DNA from: Fictibacillus nanhaiensis
Lineage (GTDB): Bacteria; Bacillota; Bacilli; Bacillales; Fictibacillaceae
DNA: 64,000 bases
Assembly: GCF_019801215.1 (NCBI RefSeq)
Contig: NZ_JAHVJO010000003.1
Span: 248,001-312,000, forward strand
Direction: 5' to 3'
Shown: one piece after another, positions 16,991-24,195 of the stretch
How the letters are laid out: the number at the start of each line of letters is the position of its first letter
How positions within the stretch are numbered: position 1 is the stretch's first letter
Program-made: the position numbers and the translations under genes
Notes under the pieces: model-generated
What the model saw: the letters and a program-made list of their open reading frames with translations, nothing else
The model's database searches: none
What the model was told of the DNA's origin: nothing

Positions 16991-17158
16991 ATGAAGGAGA
17001 ATTCTATTCAAGAACGCATACGCGCCTTAAGAGAAGAGCTGTATCGTACTTCTTCACAGCTTAATCATGAATTAGCGCACCCAAAGCTAGTAAAGGTAAG
17101 CCAGCAGCTAGATCGGTTGCTCAACCAATACAGAAGTTCAGGACATAAAAATATATAA
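16991..17158 (+). CDS. Spo0E-like aspartyl-phosphate phosphatase under c-di-GMP riboswitch control
   Basis: A 55-residue protein beginning MKENSIQERIRALREELYRT. The family signature SQELD appears as VSQQLDRLLNQY at 36-47, after a first helix (IQERIRALREELYRTSSQL) and a loop, matching the two-helix Spo0E/YisI/YnzD fold. These small proteins dephosphorylate Spo0A~P and so delay sporulation. The central SQ.LD motif is intact, with one Gln for Glu change (SQQLD). The gene follows a class I c-di-GMP riboswitch directly, which would place a sporulation brake under second-messenger control. A hairpin terminator follows the stop. Confidence 0.88.
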   Translation: MKENSIQERIRALREELYRTSSQLNHELAHPKLVKVSQQLDRLLNQYRSSGHKNI

Positions 17159-17159
17159 A

Positions 17160-17192
17160 AAAAATGGCCATAAGTCTTTGGCCATTTTACAC
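17160..17192. terminator. Bidirectional terminator between the Spo0E-like gene and the decayed gene
   Basis: AAAATGGCCA/TGGCCATTTT stem with an 8-nt loop. Read on the plus strand the T tail is short; on the minus strand it is followed by more than seven T, so it was probably the terminator of the minus-strand unit as well. Confidence 0.75.
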
Positions 17193-17194
17193 TA

Positions 17195-17377
17195 CTGTTA
17201 ATCATCCTCTTTTTCTCAATTGCATCTACTATTCGTTCCATCTCTTCTACAGTCAGTTGACAGGAAATCTATTCTTTCGAACACGTCTTTCAATCCCCTC
17301 TAGCTCTGCATACAAAGCCTCAATAATAATAGCAAGCCGTCTTGTGAACGCCTCCACTCCGGATGTTCTTCATACAT
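17195..17377 (-). pseudogene. Decayed small gene with two frameshifts
   Basis: On the minus strand three frames together give one plausible ~60-residue helical protein: MYEEHPEW from the ATG at 17377, then FTRRLAIIIEALYAELEG and IERRVRKNRFPVN in a second frame ending at a stop, then QLTVEEMERIVDAIEKKRM in a third frame. The joins fit a continuous amphipathic protein, and the unit ends at a strong minus-strand terminator. No single frame is open across it. I do not recognise the family. Sequencing error could cause the same picture. Confidence 0.5.
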
Positions 17378-17404
17378 CACATTGAGCGATCGGATAAAGT
17401 TTAT

Positions 17405-17509
17405 TTATTTTTTTGCCAAAGCAGTTACTCCTACAGATACAGCCAATAGGATTCTATGTTTAATGAGTGATGCATAACGAACTCCTCTCAAAACGATCTC
17501 CGTCTCCAT
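17405..17509 (-). CDS. Possible 34-residue peptide
   Basis: An ORF starting METEIVLRGVRYASLIKHRI and ending in a hydrophobic ILLAVSVGVTALAKK tail, with AAAGG 5 nt upstream of the ATG. It lies just upstream of the decayed gene on the same strand and may have formed an operon with it. It is short enough to be chance; the amphipathic, membrane-like C-terminus and the ribosome binding site are the only support. Confidence 0.35.
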   Translation of the reverse strand: METEIVLRGVRYASLIKHRILLAVSVGVTALAKK

Positions 17510-17687
17510 TTTTTCCTTTAGCTTCCTACCTCAAACGTTTTCATCACAAAATGGAATTCGACAATCATTTTTATCATTTGTTGTATCGTGTAACATTTTC
17601 ACTTTTTTCCACGAAACCCTTCCTCTTTTCAAAAAAATAATGCATATTTATTGAGACAAAATCTCTCATGAAAGTTGTGAATAGAAC

Positions 17688-17846
17688 ATGTTATTACAAT
17701 TAATTGAGGAAAAACGTGAAGTATTGCTGTGCCTTGGGAAAACATATGGATTAACAGCTAAAGAAACGATTGATTGCAGTCAGGAATTAGATCAGCTACT
17801 AAACCGTTTAGAAGGCTTTATGAACGAATCTAGTAAAGAGAAGTAA
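17688..17846 (+). CDS. Second Spo0E-like aspartyl-phosphate phosphatase
   Basis: A 52-residue protein starting MLLQLIEEKREVLLCLGKTY with the family motif intact, CSQELDQLLNRL at 30-41. The two-helix layout (IEEKREVLLCLGKTYGLTAKETIDCSQELD) matches Spo0E-type phosphatases acting on Spo0A~P closely, more so than the first copy. An in-frame stop two codons upstream fixes the start at this ATG or later; the ribosome binding site is poor (GAAAG about 13 nt away). It has no riboswitch of its own. A Spo0A-box-like TTGTCGA lies at 17871, past its stop. Confidence 0.85.
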   Translation: MLLQLIEEKREVLLCLGKTYGLTAKETIDCSQELDQLLNRLEGFMNESSKEK

Positions 17847-17947
17847 ATTCTTGTCTATTTCCTGGGAAATTTGTCGAGTACTTAAAAACATGATAAAACC
17901 CCAGCCTTTTCCTCCATAACCACTCTATTATTATATGAAAATAATAT

Positions 17948-17964
17948 TGTAATCTTTTTGTTAT
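17948..17964 (+). promoter_or_regulatory. WalR (YycF) binding box upstream of the 3D-domain protein
   Basis: TGTAAT-CTTTT-TGTTAT is a perfect match to the WalR direct repeat TGTWAH-N5-TGTWAH. It lies about 35 bp upstream of a TATAAT at 17997-18002 that serves the gene at 18054. In B. subtilis the related 3D-domain autolysin gene yocH is activated by WalR from such a site. Confidence 0.7.
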
Positions 17965-18053
17965 CTTCTCCTAATGAGTTTGTTACATTACGTTAGTATA
18001 ATTGGCAACCGAGGCGTATTTAACCAATTATACATAATAGGAGGAGTTACAAC

Positions 18054-18641
18054 ATGATAAAAAAATGGGTAATTACAGGGGCTCTAGCATTTGGAATGCT
18101 CGTTTCTGCCCCAGTTAGCGGACTAGCAGCTATGGGTGATCACACTCTTCGACCAGGTGTATGGGACAACGATGTATATGAACTTCAAGGTAAACTAAAA
18201 GCAATGGGTTATTTTGATTTTGCAGTTACAACAGGTTATTATGGCTCTGTTACTAAACAGGCAGTCGTGAATTATCAGCGGGCGAAAGGCTTATCCGTGG
18301 ATGGCATTGCTGGACCACAAACATTTAATAGTATTCAAAGTAATATTCAAAGAAAAGGAATGACAGTTGAATCGACTGCCTACACAGCAAATTGCGAAGG
18401 TTGCAGCGGTACTACTGCAAATGGGACAAACCTTAAAGAAATTCCTTATGCAAAAGTAATTGCCGTAGATCCTAAAGTTATCCCAATGGGCTCAGTTGTA
18501 TATGTTCCTGGATATGGATATGCCGTTGCAGCAGATACTGGCGGTGCCATTAAAGGCAACAAAATTGACGTTTATATGAAAAACCACTCTGATGCTGTTA
18601 ATTGGGGAAGAAAGAACATCAATATTACAATAGTGAATTAG
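18054..18641 (+). CDS. Secreted peptidoglycan-binding 3D-domain protein (YocH-like)
   Basis: A 195-residue exported protein with AGGAGGAG 7 nt upstream. The signal peptide ends near GLAA (about residue 25). A PG_binding_1 domain spans 33-85 (DVYELQGKLKAMGYF ... AVVNYQRAKGLSVDGIAGPQT). A 3D domain spans about 104-195, with TAYTANCEGCSGTTANG, the AVDPKVIPMGS strand and the DTGGAIKGNKIDVY motif carrying the three Asp residues. 3D domains share the MltA lytic transglycosylase fold and act on cell-wall glycan. The WalR-type box upstream fits a wall-homeostasis role. Unlike YocH it has a PG-binding domain rather than LysM repeats. Confidence 0.9.
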   Translation: MIKKWVITGALAFGMLVSAPVSGLAAMGDHTLRPGVWDNDVYELQGKLKAMGYFDFAVTTGYYGSVTKQAVVNYQRAKGLSVDGIAGPQTFNSIQSNIQRKGMTVESTAYTANCEGCSGTTANGTNLKEIPYAKVIAVDPKVIPMGSVVYVPGYGYAVAADTGGAIKGNKIDVYMKNHSDAVNWGRKNINITIVN

Positions 18642-18644
18642 TGG

Positions 18645-18673
18645 AAGATGGGGCTGGTTTCCCCATCTTTTTT
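18645..18673 (+). terminator. Terminator of the 3D-domain protein gene
   Basis: Perfect stem AAGATGGGG/CCCCATCTT with a 7-nt loop and six T. Confidence 0.93.
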
Positions 18674-18778
18674 CATTTCTGCTTCACCTTTTAAGATTAA
18701 CTAGAAAAAGAATATGACAACGTTCTTCTTCTCAACTATAATAGATTTCATCAATGAAAAATAAGTGAAGGTGAATGT

Positions 18779-19579
18779 ATGTTTCTTTGGATTGCTATTG
18801 TAATGGGTGTCATAGAAGGTTTAACAGAATTTCTCCCGGTTTCTTCAACTGGTCACTTAATTGTAGCCGGCCATATGCTAGATTTTACTGGGGACAAAGC
18901 AAAAACGTTTGAAATAGTAATACAGCTAGGTTCTATTTTAGCTGTTGTTGTTTTGTACTGGAATCGGCTCTGGAGCTTGCTTGGTGTTGGTAAGATGGCT
19001 AAAAAAAGTGGTTCGTTAAATTTAGGCCACATTTTTATCGCGATTATGCCAGCAGTGATTCTTGGACTATTAGTACATGATTTTATAAAAGCTTATCTGT
19101 TCTCACCTAAAACCGTTATTATAGGGCTTGTTGTCGGCGGATTTTTGATGATTTTCGCTGAGAGGATTCAGAACAAAAAAGGTGTAAATGCCTCAGATCT
19201 TGATGACATGACGTATATGCAAGCTCTGAAGATTGGGTTGTTTCAATGTTTAGCACTTTGGCCAGGGTTTTCACGTTCTGGCGCGACTATTTCAGGAGGA
19301 TTAGTATCTGGACTGAATCACCGTACAGCCGCTGACTTTTCATTCATCCAAGCTGTTCCTATCATGATTGCGGCATCTGGCCTTGATCTTTATAAGAGCA
19401 GAGATATCTTAAGTGCAGCTGATCTTCCCTTTTTTCTAACCGGATTTATAACGGCATTTTTAGTAGCAGCTGTTGCTATCTTATTCTTTGTAAAACTGAT
19501 TGCAAGGGTAAAGTTAACTCCTTTTGCTTATTATCGATTCATTATCGCAGCCGTTTTAGCCCTATTCTTCTATTTATAA
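18779..19579 (+). CDS. uppP: Undecaprenyl-diphosphatase UppP (first copy)
   Basis: A 266-residue polytopic membrane protein of the BacA/UppP family. The catalytic region [18 protein letters not shown] is at 10-27, and the second conserved motif [13 protein letters not shown] is at about 161-173; eight membrane segments are predicted. It dephosphorylates undecaprenyl pyrophosphate on the outer face, recycling the lipid carrier for peptidoglycan and teichoic acid synthesis, and confers bacitracin tolerance. GAAGGTGA lies 5 nt upstream. A second UppP is encoded at 62993-63775; this copy follows a cell-wall gene and stands alone. Confidence 0.94.
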   Translation: MFLWIAIVMGVIEGLTEFLPVSSTGHLIVAGHMLDFTGDKAKTFEIVIQLGSILAVVVLYWNRLWSLLGVGKMAKKSGSLNLGHIFIAIMPAVILGLLVHDFIKAYLFSPKTVIIGLVVGGFLMIFAERIQNKKGVNASDLDDMTYMQALKIGLFQCLALWPGFSRSGATISGGLVSGLNHRTAADFSFIQAVPIMIAASGLDLYKSRDILSAADLPFFLTGFITAFLVAAVAILFFVKLIARVKLTPFAYYRFIIAAVLALFFYL

Positions 19580-19589
19580 AAATTGTCTA

Positions 19590-19625
19590 AAAGCTCACTT
19601 TCCAATTGGATCGTGGGCTTTTTTA
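19590..19625 (+). terminator. Terminator of the first uppP gene
   Basis: Stem AAAGCTCAC/GTGGGCTTT (one G-T pair) with T6 tail, 10 nt past the stop. Confidence 0.85.
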
Positions 19626-19642
19626 TATTCATTGTTACAAAA

Positions 19643-19678
19643 ATATTACAATTTATTATTTTCTAAATATTGTAATAA
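19643..19678. promoter_or_regulatory. Operator-like inverted repeat upstream of the moxR operon
   Basis: ATATTACAAT (19643-19652) and ATTGTAATAA (19669-19678) form an inverted repeat with nine of ten positions matching and a 16-nt centre, about 45 bp before the MoxR start. A WalR-like TGTTAC-AAAAA-TATTAC (19633-19649, one mismatch) overlaps it. The binding factor is not known. Confidence 0.4.
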
Positions 19679-19719
19679 TGATATGGTTATTTTATCTAAA
19701 GTTTGAGAGGACGATTTAT

Positions 19720-20667
19720 ATGAACATGCTGAACCAAGTAAGTCTAGTTAAAAGTGCAATCGCGGGAGTACTTACAGGTAAAGATGAACTTGTTGAACTG
19801 ACAATGATCGCAATCGTAAACAAAGGACACTTACTGTTGGAGGATGTACCCGGAACAGGAAAAACGGTACTCGCGAAAAGTCTTGCTCGTCTAATCGGAG
19901 GCGAGTATAAACGTATTCAGTTTACACCAGATATCCTTCCTGCTGACATAACAGGAATCCAGTTCTTTCATCCAAAACATCAAGAATTTGAGATGCGCCC
20001 AGGTCCAGTAATGACAAATATCTTATTAGCTGATGAAATTAACCGTGCAACTCCCCGAGCACAATCAAGTCTGTTAGAAGTAATGGAAGAACGACAAGTG
20101 ACCATTGATGGGGAAACGCTTAAGCTTCCTTCACCGTTTCTAGTTTTTGCAACACAAAATCCAATCGAATCTCATGGAACATTCCCGCTTCCGGAAGCAC
20201 AGCTTGACCGTTTTTTTATGAAACTTCCGTCTGGGTATCCTGACTTTTCTCAAGAAAAAGATATGTTGCACATGTATCGTTCACAAAATCCACAAGAGCT
20301 CCTGGAACCTGTCTTCTCTTTGGAGGACATTTTAAAAATGCAAGAAGAAGTTCAGTTCATTCTTGTAAGCGATGAAGTAGAAAATTATCTGTTATCCATC
20401 GTTCATGCAACTCGTAACCACGAGTTTATCGAGAATGGCGTTTCTCCTCGTGGAACCCTTGCGTTCATGAAAGCAGCACAAGGGGCAGCTTACGTGAAAG
20501 GCAGAACGTTTGTAACACCTGATGATATTCAGTATGTTGCGCCATTCGTACTTTCTCACCGACTGGTTCTTACTATGGAAGGAACGATGCGGAAAACAAA
20601 AGATCAGGTGCTGAAAGAACTTATGGAAAGCATTGAAGTACCTGTAGAATCTGAGGCAGGAAGATAA
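19720..20667 (+). CDS. MoxR family AAA+ ATPase (YeaC-like)
   Basis: A 315-residue ATPase. The start is set at ATG 19720, which has GAGAGG 9 nt upstream; an open frame extends further upstream through AT-rich non-coding sequence. Walker A GTGKT at 45-49, Walker B LLADEIN with Asp105-Glu106, sensor-1 FATQNPIE and sensor-2 SPRG are all present. MoxR ATPases act as chaperones for partner proteins with von Willebrand A/DUF58 domains, here the next gene, 2 nt downstream. The order MoxR-DUF58-DUF4129 matches yeaC-yeaD-yebA of B. subtilis. Confidence 0.92.
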   Translation: MNMLNQVSLVKSAIAGVLTGKDELVELTMIAIVNKGHLLLEDVPGTGKTVLAKSLARLIGGEYKRIQFTPDILPADITGIQFFHPKHQEFEMRPGPVMTNILLADEINRATPRAQSSLLEVMEERQVTIDGETLKLPSPFLVFATQNPIESHGTFPLPEAQLDRFFMKLPSGYPDFSQEKDMLHMYRSQNPQELLEPVFSLEDILKMQEEVQFILVSDEVENYLLSIVHATRNHEFIENGVSPRGTLAFMKAAQGAAYVKGRTFVTPDDIQYVAPFVLSHRLVLTMEGTMRKTKDQVLKELMESIEVPVESEAGR

Positions 20668-20669
20668 CG

Positions 20670-21890
20670 ATGCAGCAATGGAGTAATCAAATCTGGGTCA
20701 AACCAATCTTTCGAGCGCTCGTCATGTTCAGTCCATTAATTCTCCTGATTGGTTTTTACCGTAATATTTCCTTTCTTTTTGTTTTGGGGTTAATTATTAT
20801 TTTTTTATATGGCGCAACGTTATTACAGTTTAAATCATCTGTTCAAGATATAAATATAGATCTTTCAAAACAAGTTTATCGTTTGTTCCCTGGGGATTCT
20901 GATGAATTTTATGTAAAGCTGCTTCATAAAGGAAGATGGCCCTCGTTCAGAGGTGAACTTATTTTCACTCATGGAAATGTCATATCAGAACCAAACATGC
21001 TTAATGAAAATCTCGGTTCAAAAGGAAAAATTGAATTAATACGTCCATTTTCTATTTATAAAAAAACAGCATATACCCAGGTCATACCATTTGTGGCATT
21101 AAAAAGAGGAACAACAAGAATTTCAAACCTTTCTCTCCATATTCACGATCCACTTCAGACGAGTGGGCAAGCATTGACATTTCGGGATTTGTTTCCTGCT
21201 GAGATAATCGTATATCCTAGGCCTCTTCCAGTTCACAGGATTGAGCATCTTTTTCATCAAGGAAGCGGTGAGGCAGCACGTCCGTTTGCACTTTTCGAGA
21301 ACGTTTCACTGCCTGCAGGAAACAGGAACTATTCTTATGGAGATGCCTTTCACAAACTGCATTGGAAAGCGACAGCAAGAACAGGAAGTCTCCAAACGAA
21401 GGTTTTTGAAAAAACAGTCGTCTTTCACTGGACGTTTGTTTATACCATTCAGCCTGATCATAAAGATATGAAAGCATCTGATGAGATTGAAAAAGAAATT
21501 AGCTATCTCGCTTACATGTGCCAGTTTGCTGCTGAAAAAGGAATTCCGTTTGAAGTCTATATAAACTTTAAAGTACCTGGTCCTTTAGGTATGTATCATG
21601 TGGAAACTGGAAGCGGCGCTCAGCATTTAAGCAAAATTCTTGAAGGCCTTGCCCGTGTTGACCGTTCAAGTGTAACCGTAAAGCCACATATCATGTGGAC
21701 AAAGATGGATCGGAATTTTACTGGCTCCGTCCCGTTTATTATTCTTCTTGGACATATTCCCGATGATCTCAATACACAATTCATCAATAAGAAGTGGATA
21801 AAAGCGGGCGGCAAACTATTTTATGTGAAACAAAGCGGAACCGAAGCCTATTTGATGCCTTATTCTTCACTGGAGGTCGTTCCATGTTAA
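20670..21890 (+). CDS. DUF58 domain-containing membrane protein (YeaD-like)
   Basis: A 406-residue protein with two adjacent membrane segments at about 12-52 and a long cytoplasmic region. The DUF58 signature is clear: LPAGNRNYSYGDAFHKLHWKATARTGSLQTKVFE at about 216-249, where similar proteins read GD..R.I.W..SAR. DUF58 is related to von Willebrand A domains and partners MoxR ATPases. AGGAAG lies 7 nt upstream of the ATG. It overlaps the next gene by 7 nt. Confidence 0.9.
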   Translation: MQQWSNQIWVKPIFRALVMFSPLILLIGFYRNISFLFVLGLIIIFLYGATLLQFKSSVQDINIDLSKQVYRLFPGDSDEFYVKLLHKGRWPSFRGELIFTHGNVISEPNMLNENLGSKGKIELIRPFSIYKKTAYTQVIPFVALKRGTTRISNLSLHIHDPLQTSGQALTFRDLFPAEIIVYPRPLPVHRIEHLFHQGSGEAARPFALFENVSLPAGNRNYSYGDAFHKLHWKATARTGSLQTKVFEKTVVFHWTFVYTIQPDHKDMKASDEIEKEISYLAYMCQFAAEKGIPFEVYINFKVPGPLGMYHVETGSGAQHLSKILEGLARVDRSSVTVKPHIMWTKMDRNFTGSVPFIILLGHIPDDLNTQFINKKWIKAGGKLFYVKQSGTEAYLMPYSSLEVVPC

Positions 21891-23095
21891 ATAGACAACG
21901 ATTTGTTTTATATGGAATGGACGTTATCTTTGATGCTATGCTTCTCTTTTTAGTGTATGTGATCCTTTTACAAGGAGCTACTTGGCTAGATTTCGGAATA
22001 TTTATCGCAGGATTGCTGCCCGTGGTTGCCGTTAGCGGAGGATTGTACATTTATAAACCTAAGCAATTAAAGGTAACTCTGATCTGCACTTTCGCAGTGG
22101 CAGTCATTGTATTTTGGCTGCTGACTTCATCTCCACTCTTTTCCATAATAATTGCGCTAATCCTTACGTGGCGAAGCACCGAAAACTGGAAGGATCTCCT
22201 AAAGTCAGATATAGAAGTCATCTTTACAATCAGTGCCGTTACCGCCTTACTTCTCTCCCTTTTCTTTAAGGATGGCTATTCTGTTGTGTATGGAGCTGTC
22301 TGGATTCAATTTATGCTTATGCTTGGGATTAAAATGATCATTCACTATATTAAACAACCTTCTGCAGAAAAGGTATGGAAAGACTTTTCTGTTCCCATTG
22401 CATTAATAGGGTCAAGCGGTATAATTTTTGCCTTTTTAGGTCCCATCAAACAATTTATTTATTGGATTGTGGATGGAGTACTTTTCCTTTTGTATTACAT
22501 TGTGGCAGTTCCTTTGGCGAAATTATTTAGCTATCTATATGAGTTCATTGAATATTTAAAAGGATTACTTCATGGGAATCAAACAGGGAAAAGTGATTCA
22601 GGCACTCCTAAAAAAGAGATATTTGATCAAGAGGCTAAAGAATGGGTTTCCACGGATTACTCTCTGCTTTTATGGTCCACGATTGCATTGCTTCTGTTCA
22701 TTACCTTGTTTTATATATGGAAAAAGAAATTAATAAACAACCAAGGCGATGCATTGCTTAGTGGAGCAGTTTCTGTGTTGAACAGTGCGGATTTAAATGA
22801 GACCGCCTACCATAAAAGAAGATGGTCTCAGTCAAAGGACAGAACTCGAAAAAAATTTTTGCATTTTGAAAAAACTATGGATAAACGCGGTTTTGCAAGA
22901 ATGCCTGGGGAATCCGCTTCTATATGGTTCGAACGGCTAAATCTCACCGGAAAAGACGTTGATTCCGTTCTCTCTGCTTATGAAAAAGTACGCTACGGTG
23001 AAGAAGAGCTAACACATGAGGAATTTCAACATTATGCACAAGTCATCAAAAAACTGGAAAAATCCGAGCACCTTCAAAGGAAGAAGTCTAATTAA
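21884..23095 (+). CDS. DUF4129-type membrane protein, third gene of the moxR operon
   Basis: A 403-residue protein. The start is set at ATG 21884 (GGAGG 6 nt upstream), overlapping the DUF58 stop. Six to seven membrane segments lie in the first 220 residues and another at about 262-280. The C-terminal cytoplasmic part ends with SVLSAYEKVRYGEEELTHEEF, typical of DUF4129. In the B. subtilis order the third protein (YebA) carries a large extracytoplasmic transglutaminase-like domain between the membrane segments; here the gap is only a ~40-residue linker, so that domain is absent. Confidence 0.8.
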   Translation: MLNRQRFVLYGMDVIFDAMLLFLVYVILLQGATWLDFGIFIAGLLPVVAVSGGLYIYKPKQLKVTLICTFAVAVIVFWLLTSSPLFSIIIALILTWRSTENWKDLLKSDIEVIFTISAVTALLLSLFFKDGYSVVYGAVWIQFMLMLGIKMIIHYIKQPSAEKVWKDFSVPIALIGSSGIIFAFLGPIKQFIYWIVDGVLFLLYYIVAVPLAKLFSYLYEFIEYLKGLLHGNQTGKSDSGTPKKEIFDQEAKEWVSTDYSLLLWSTIALLLFITLFYIWKKKLINNQGDALLSGAVSVLNSADLNETAYHKRRWSQSKDRTRKKFLHFEKTMDKRGFARMPGESASIWFERLNLTGKDVDSVLSAYEKVRYGEEELTHEEFQHYAQVIKKLEKSEHLQRKKSN

Positions 23096-23110
23096 GGCTT
23101 CTTTTTTTTG
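23081..23110 (+). terminator. Weak terminator of the moxR operon
   Basis: AAGAAG/CTTCTT stem around the stop codon followed by T8. The stem is short. Confidence 0.5.
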
Positions 23111-23192
23111 CATGTTACTGTCCATTCTTACCTTTATATAATAGACTAGATATATAGAAGTAGTCGGAATTAAACCATCTAGGAGGCTAATC

Positions 23193-24125
23193 ATGACCAA
23201 CAAAATATATGTGATACATGAAAACAGTGAATGGACTGCACCTTTATTCCAGCGTTTTGAAGAACTAGGTCTTCCCTATGAAGATTGGCACATGGCTAAT
23301 GGGCATATTAACTTAAGTGAAGAACCGCCCGAAGGCATTTTTTATAATCGTATGAGCGCTTCGTCACATACGAGAGGTCACCGCTATGCGCCAGAATATA
23401 CATCCGCTGTATTGGCTTGGCTCGAAAGCTACGGTCGCAAAGTATTTAACGATGGCCGAGCGCTGCAACTGGAGATTAATAAAGTAAATCAATATAGTGC
23501 ATTGAAAGCTTTTGATATTCCAACACCAAGAACGATAGCTGCTTATGGAAAAGATGAGTTATTGAAAGCTGCCGATTACTTTACTGGCCCCTTCATTACT
23601 AAACACAACCGAGCAGGAAAAGGTTTGGGCGTTCAATTGTTCCAAACAAAATCTGCTCTTGAGACTTATGTGAACAGTGAACATTTCGATGATTCGATCG
23701 ATGGGATAACCCTTTTGCAAGATTATGTAGAGTCTCCTGAACCTTATATCGTTCGGTGTGAATTTGTTGGCGGCAAGTTTCTTTATGCTGTTAGAGTTGA
23801 TACGTCTGAAGGATTTGAACTTTGTCCGGCCGATGCCTGCCAGATTGGCGATCAAATGTGCCCTATTACTGACCAACAAGAAGAACCAGAATCCAAGTTC
23901 AAGATTTTGAAAGAATTTACACTGCCTTTTCAATCGAACTTTGAAGCCTTTTTAAAGGCCAATGGAATTACGTTTGCAGGAATTGAAATCATTACGGATA
24001 AAAATGGTCATGTTTATGCGTATGATGTCAACACGAACACGAACTACAATCGGGAAGCAGAAGAAAAAGCAGGCGTTTATGGAATGAAAGCAATCGCAGA
24101 GTTTTTAGGAAAAGAATTAAACTAA
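23193..24125 (+). CDS. ATP-grasp / RimK-like amino-acid ligase
   Basis: A 310-residue protein with AGGAGG 8 nt upstream. It reads as an ATP-grasp ligase of the RimK/LysX type: an N-terminal preATP-grasp region (residues 1-95), then TPRTIAAYGKDELLKAADYF, the ATP-binding GPFITKHNRAGKGLGVQLF, and near the C-terminus GIEIITDKNGHVYAYDVNTNTNYN with the metal-binding Glu and Asn residues. Such enzymes join an amino acid to a carboxylate of a small molecule or protein. Substrate unknown; it stands alone between two terminators. Confidence 0.85.
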   Translation: MTNKIYVIHENSEWTAPLFQRFEELGLPYEDWHMANGHINLSEEPPEGIFYNRMSASSHTRGHRYAPEYTSAVLAWLESYGRKVFNDGRALQLEINKVNQYSALKAFDIPTPRTIAAYGKDELLKAADYFTGPFITKHNRAGKGLGVQLFQTKSALETYVNSEHFDDSIDGITLLQDYVESPEPYIVRCEFVGGKFLYAVRVDTSEGFELCPADACQIGDQMCPITDQQEEPESKFKILKEFTLPFQSNFEAFLKANGITFAGIEIITDKNGHVYAYDVNTNTNYNREAEEKAGVYGMKAIAEFLGKELN

Positions 24126-24160
24126 CGATGAGATTTGCTGCTTATCTGAACATAATAAAG

Positions 24161-24195
24161 AGGTGAAAAGCACAAAAGCGGCTTTTCACCTTTTA
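24161..24195. terminator. Bidirectional terminator between the ATP-grasp gene and alkA
   Basis: AGGTGAAAAGC/GCTTTTCACCT stem with a 9-nt loop, T run on the plus strand and an A-rich flank giving a TTT-rich tail on the minus strand. Confidence 0.88.

Noticed and set aside
17164-17385. Plus-strand ORF of 73 codons after the first Spo0E-like gene
   Set aside because: It starts in the terminator hairpin, lacks a ribosome binding site, and lies antisense to the decayed minus-strand gene.
17868-17877. Spo0A box after the second Spo0E-like gene
   Set aside because: One mismatch in a short motif, in an AT-rich region and about 180 bp from the next start codon; chance is likely.
19606-19719. N-terminal extension of the MoxR protein
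   Set aside because: It would begin inside the preceding terminator; ATG 19720 has a good site and matches the family's usual start.
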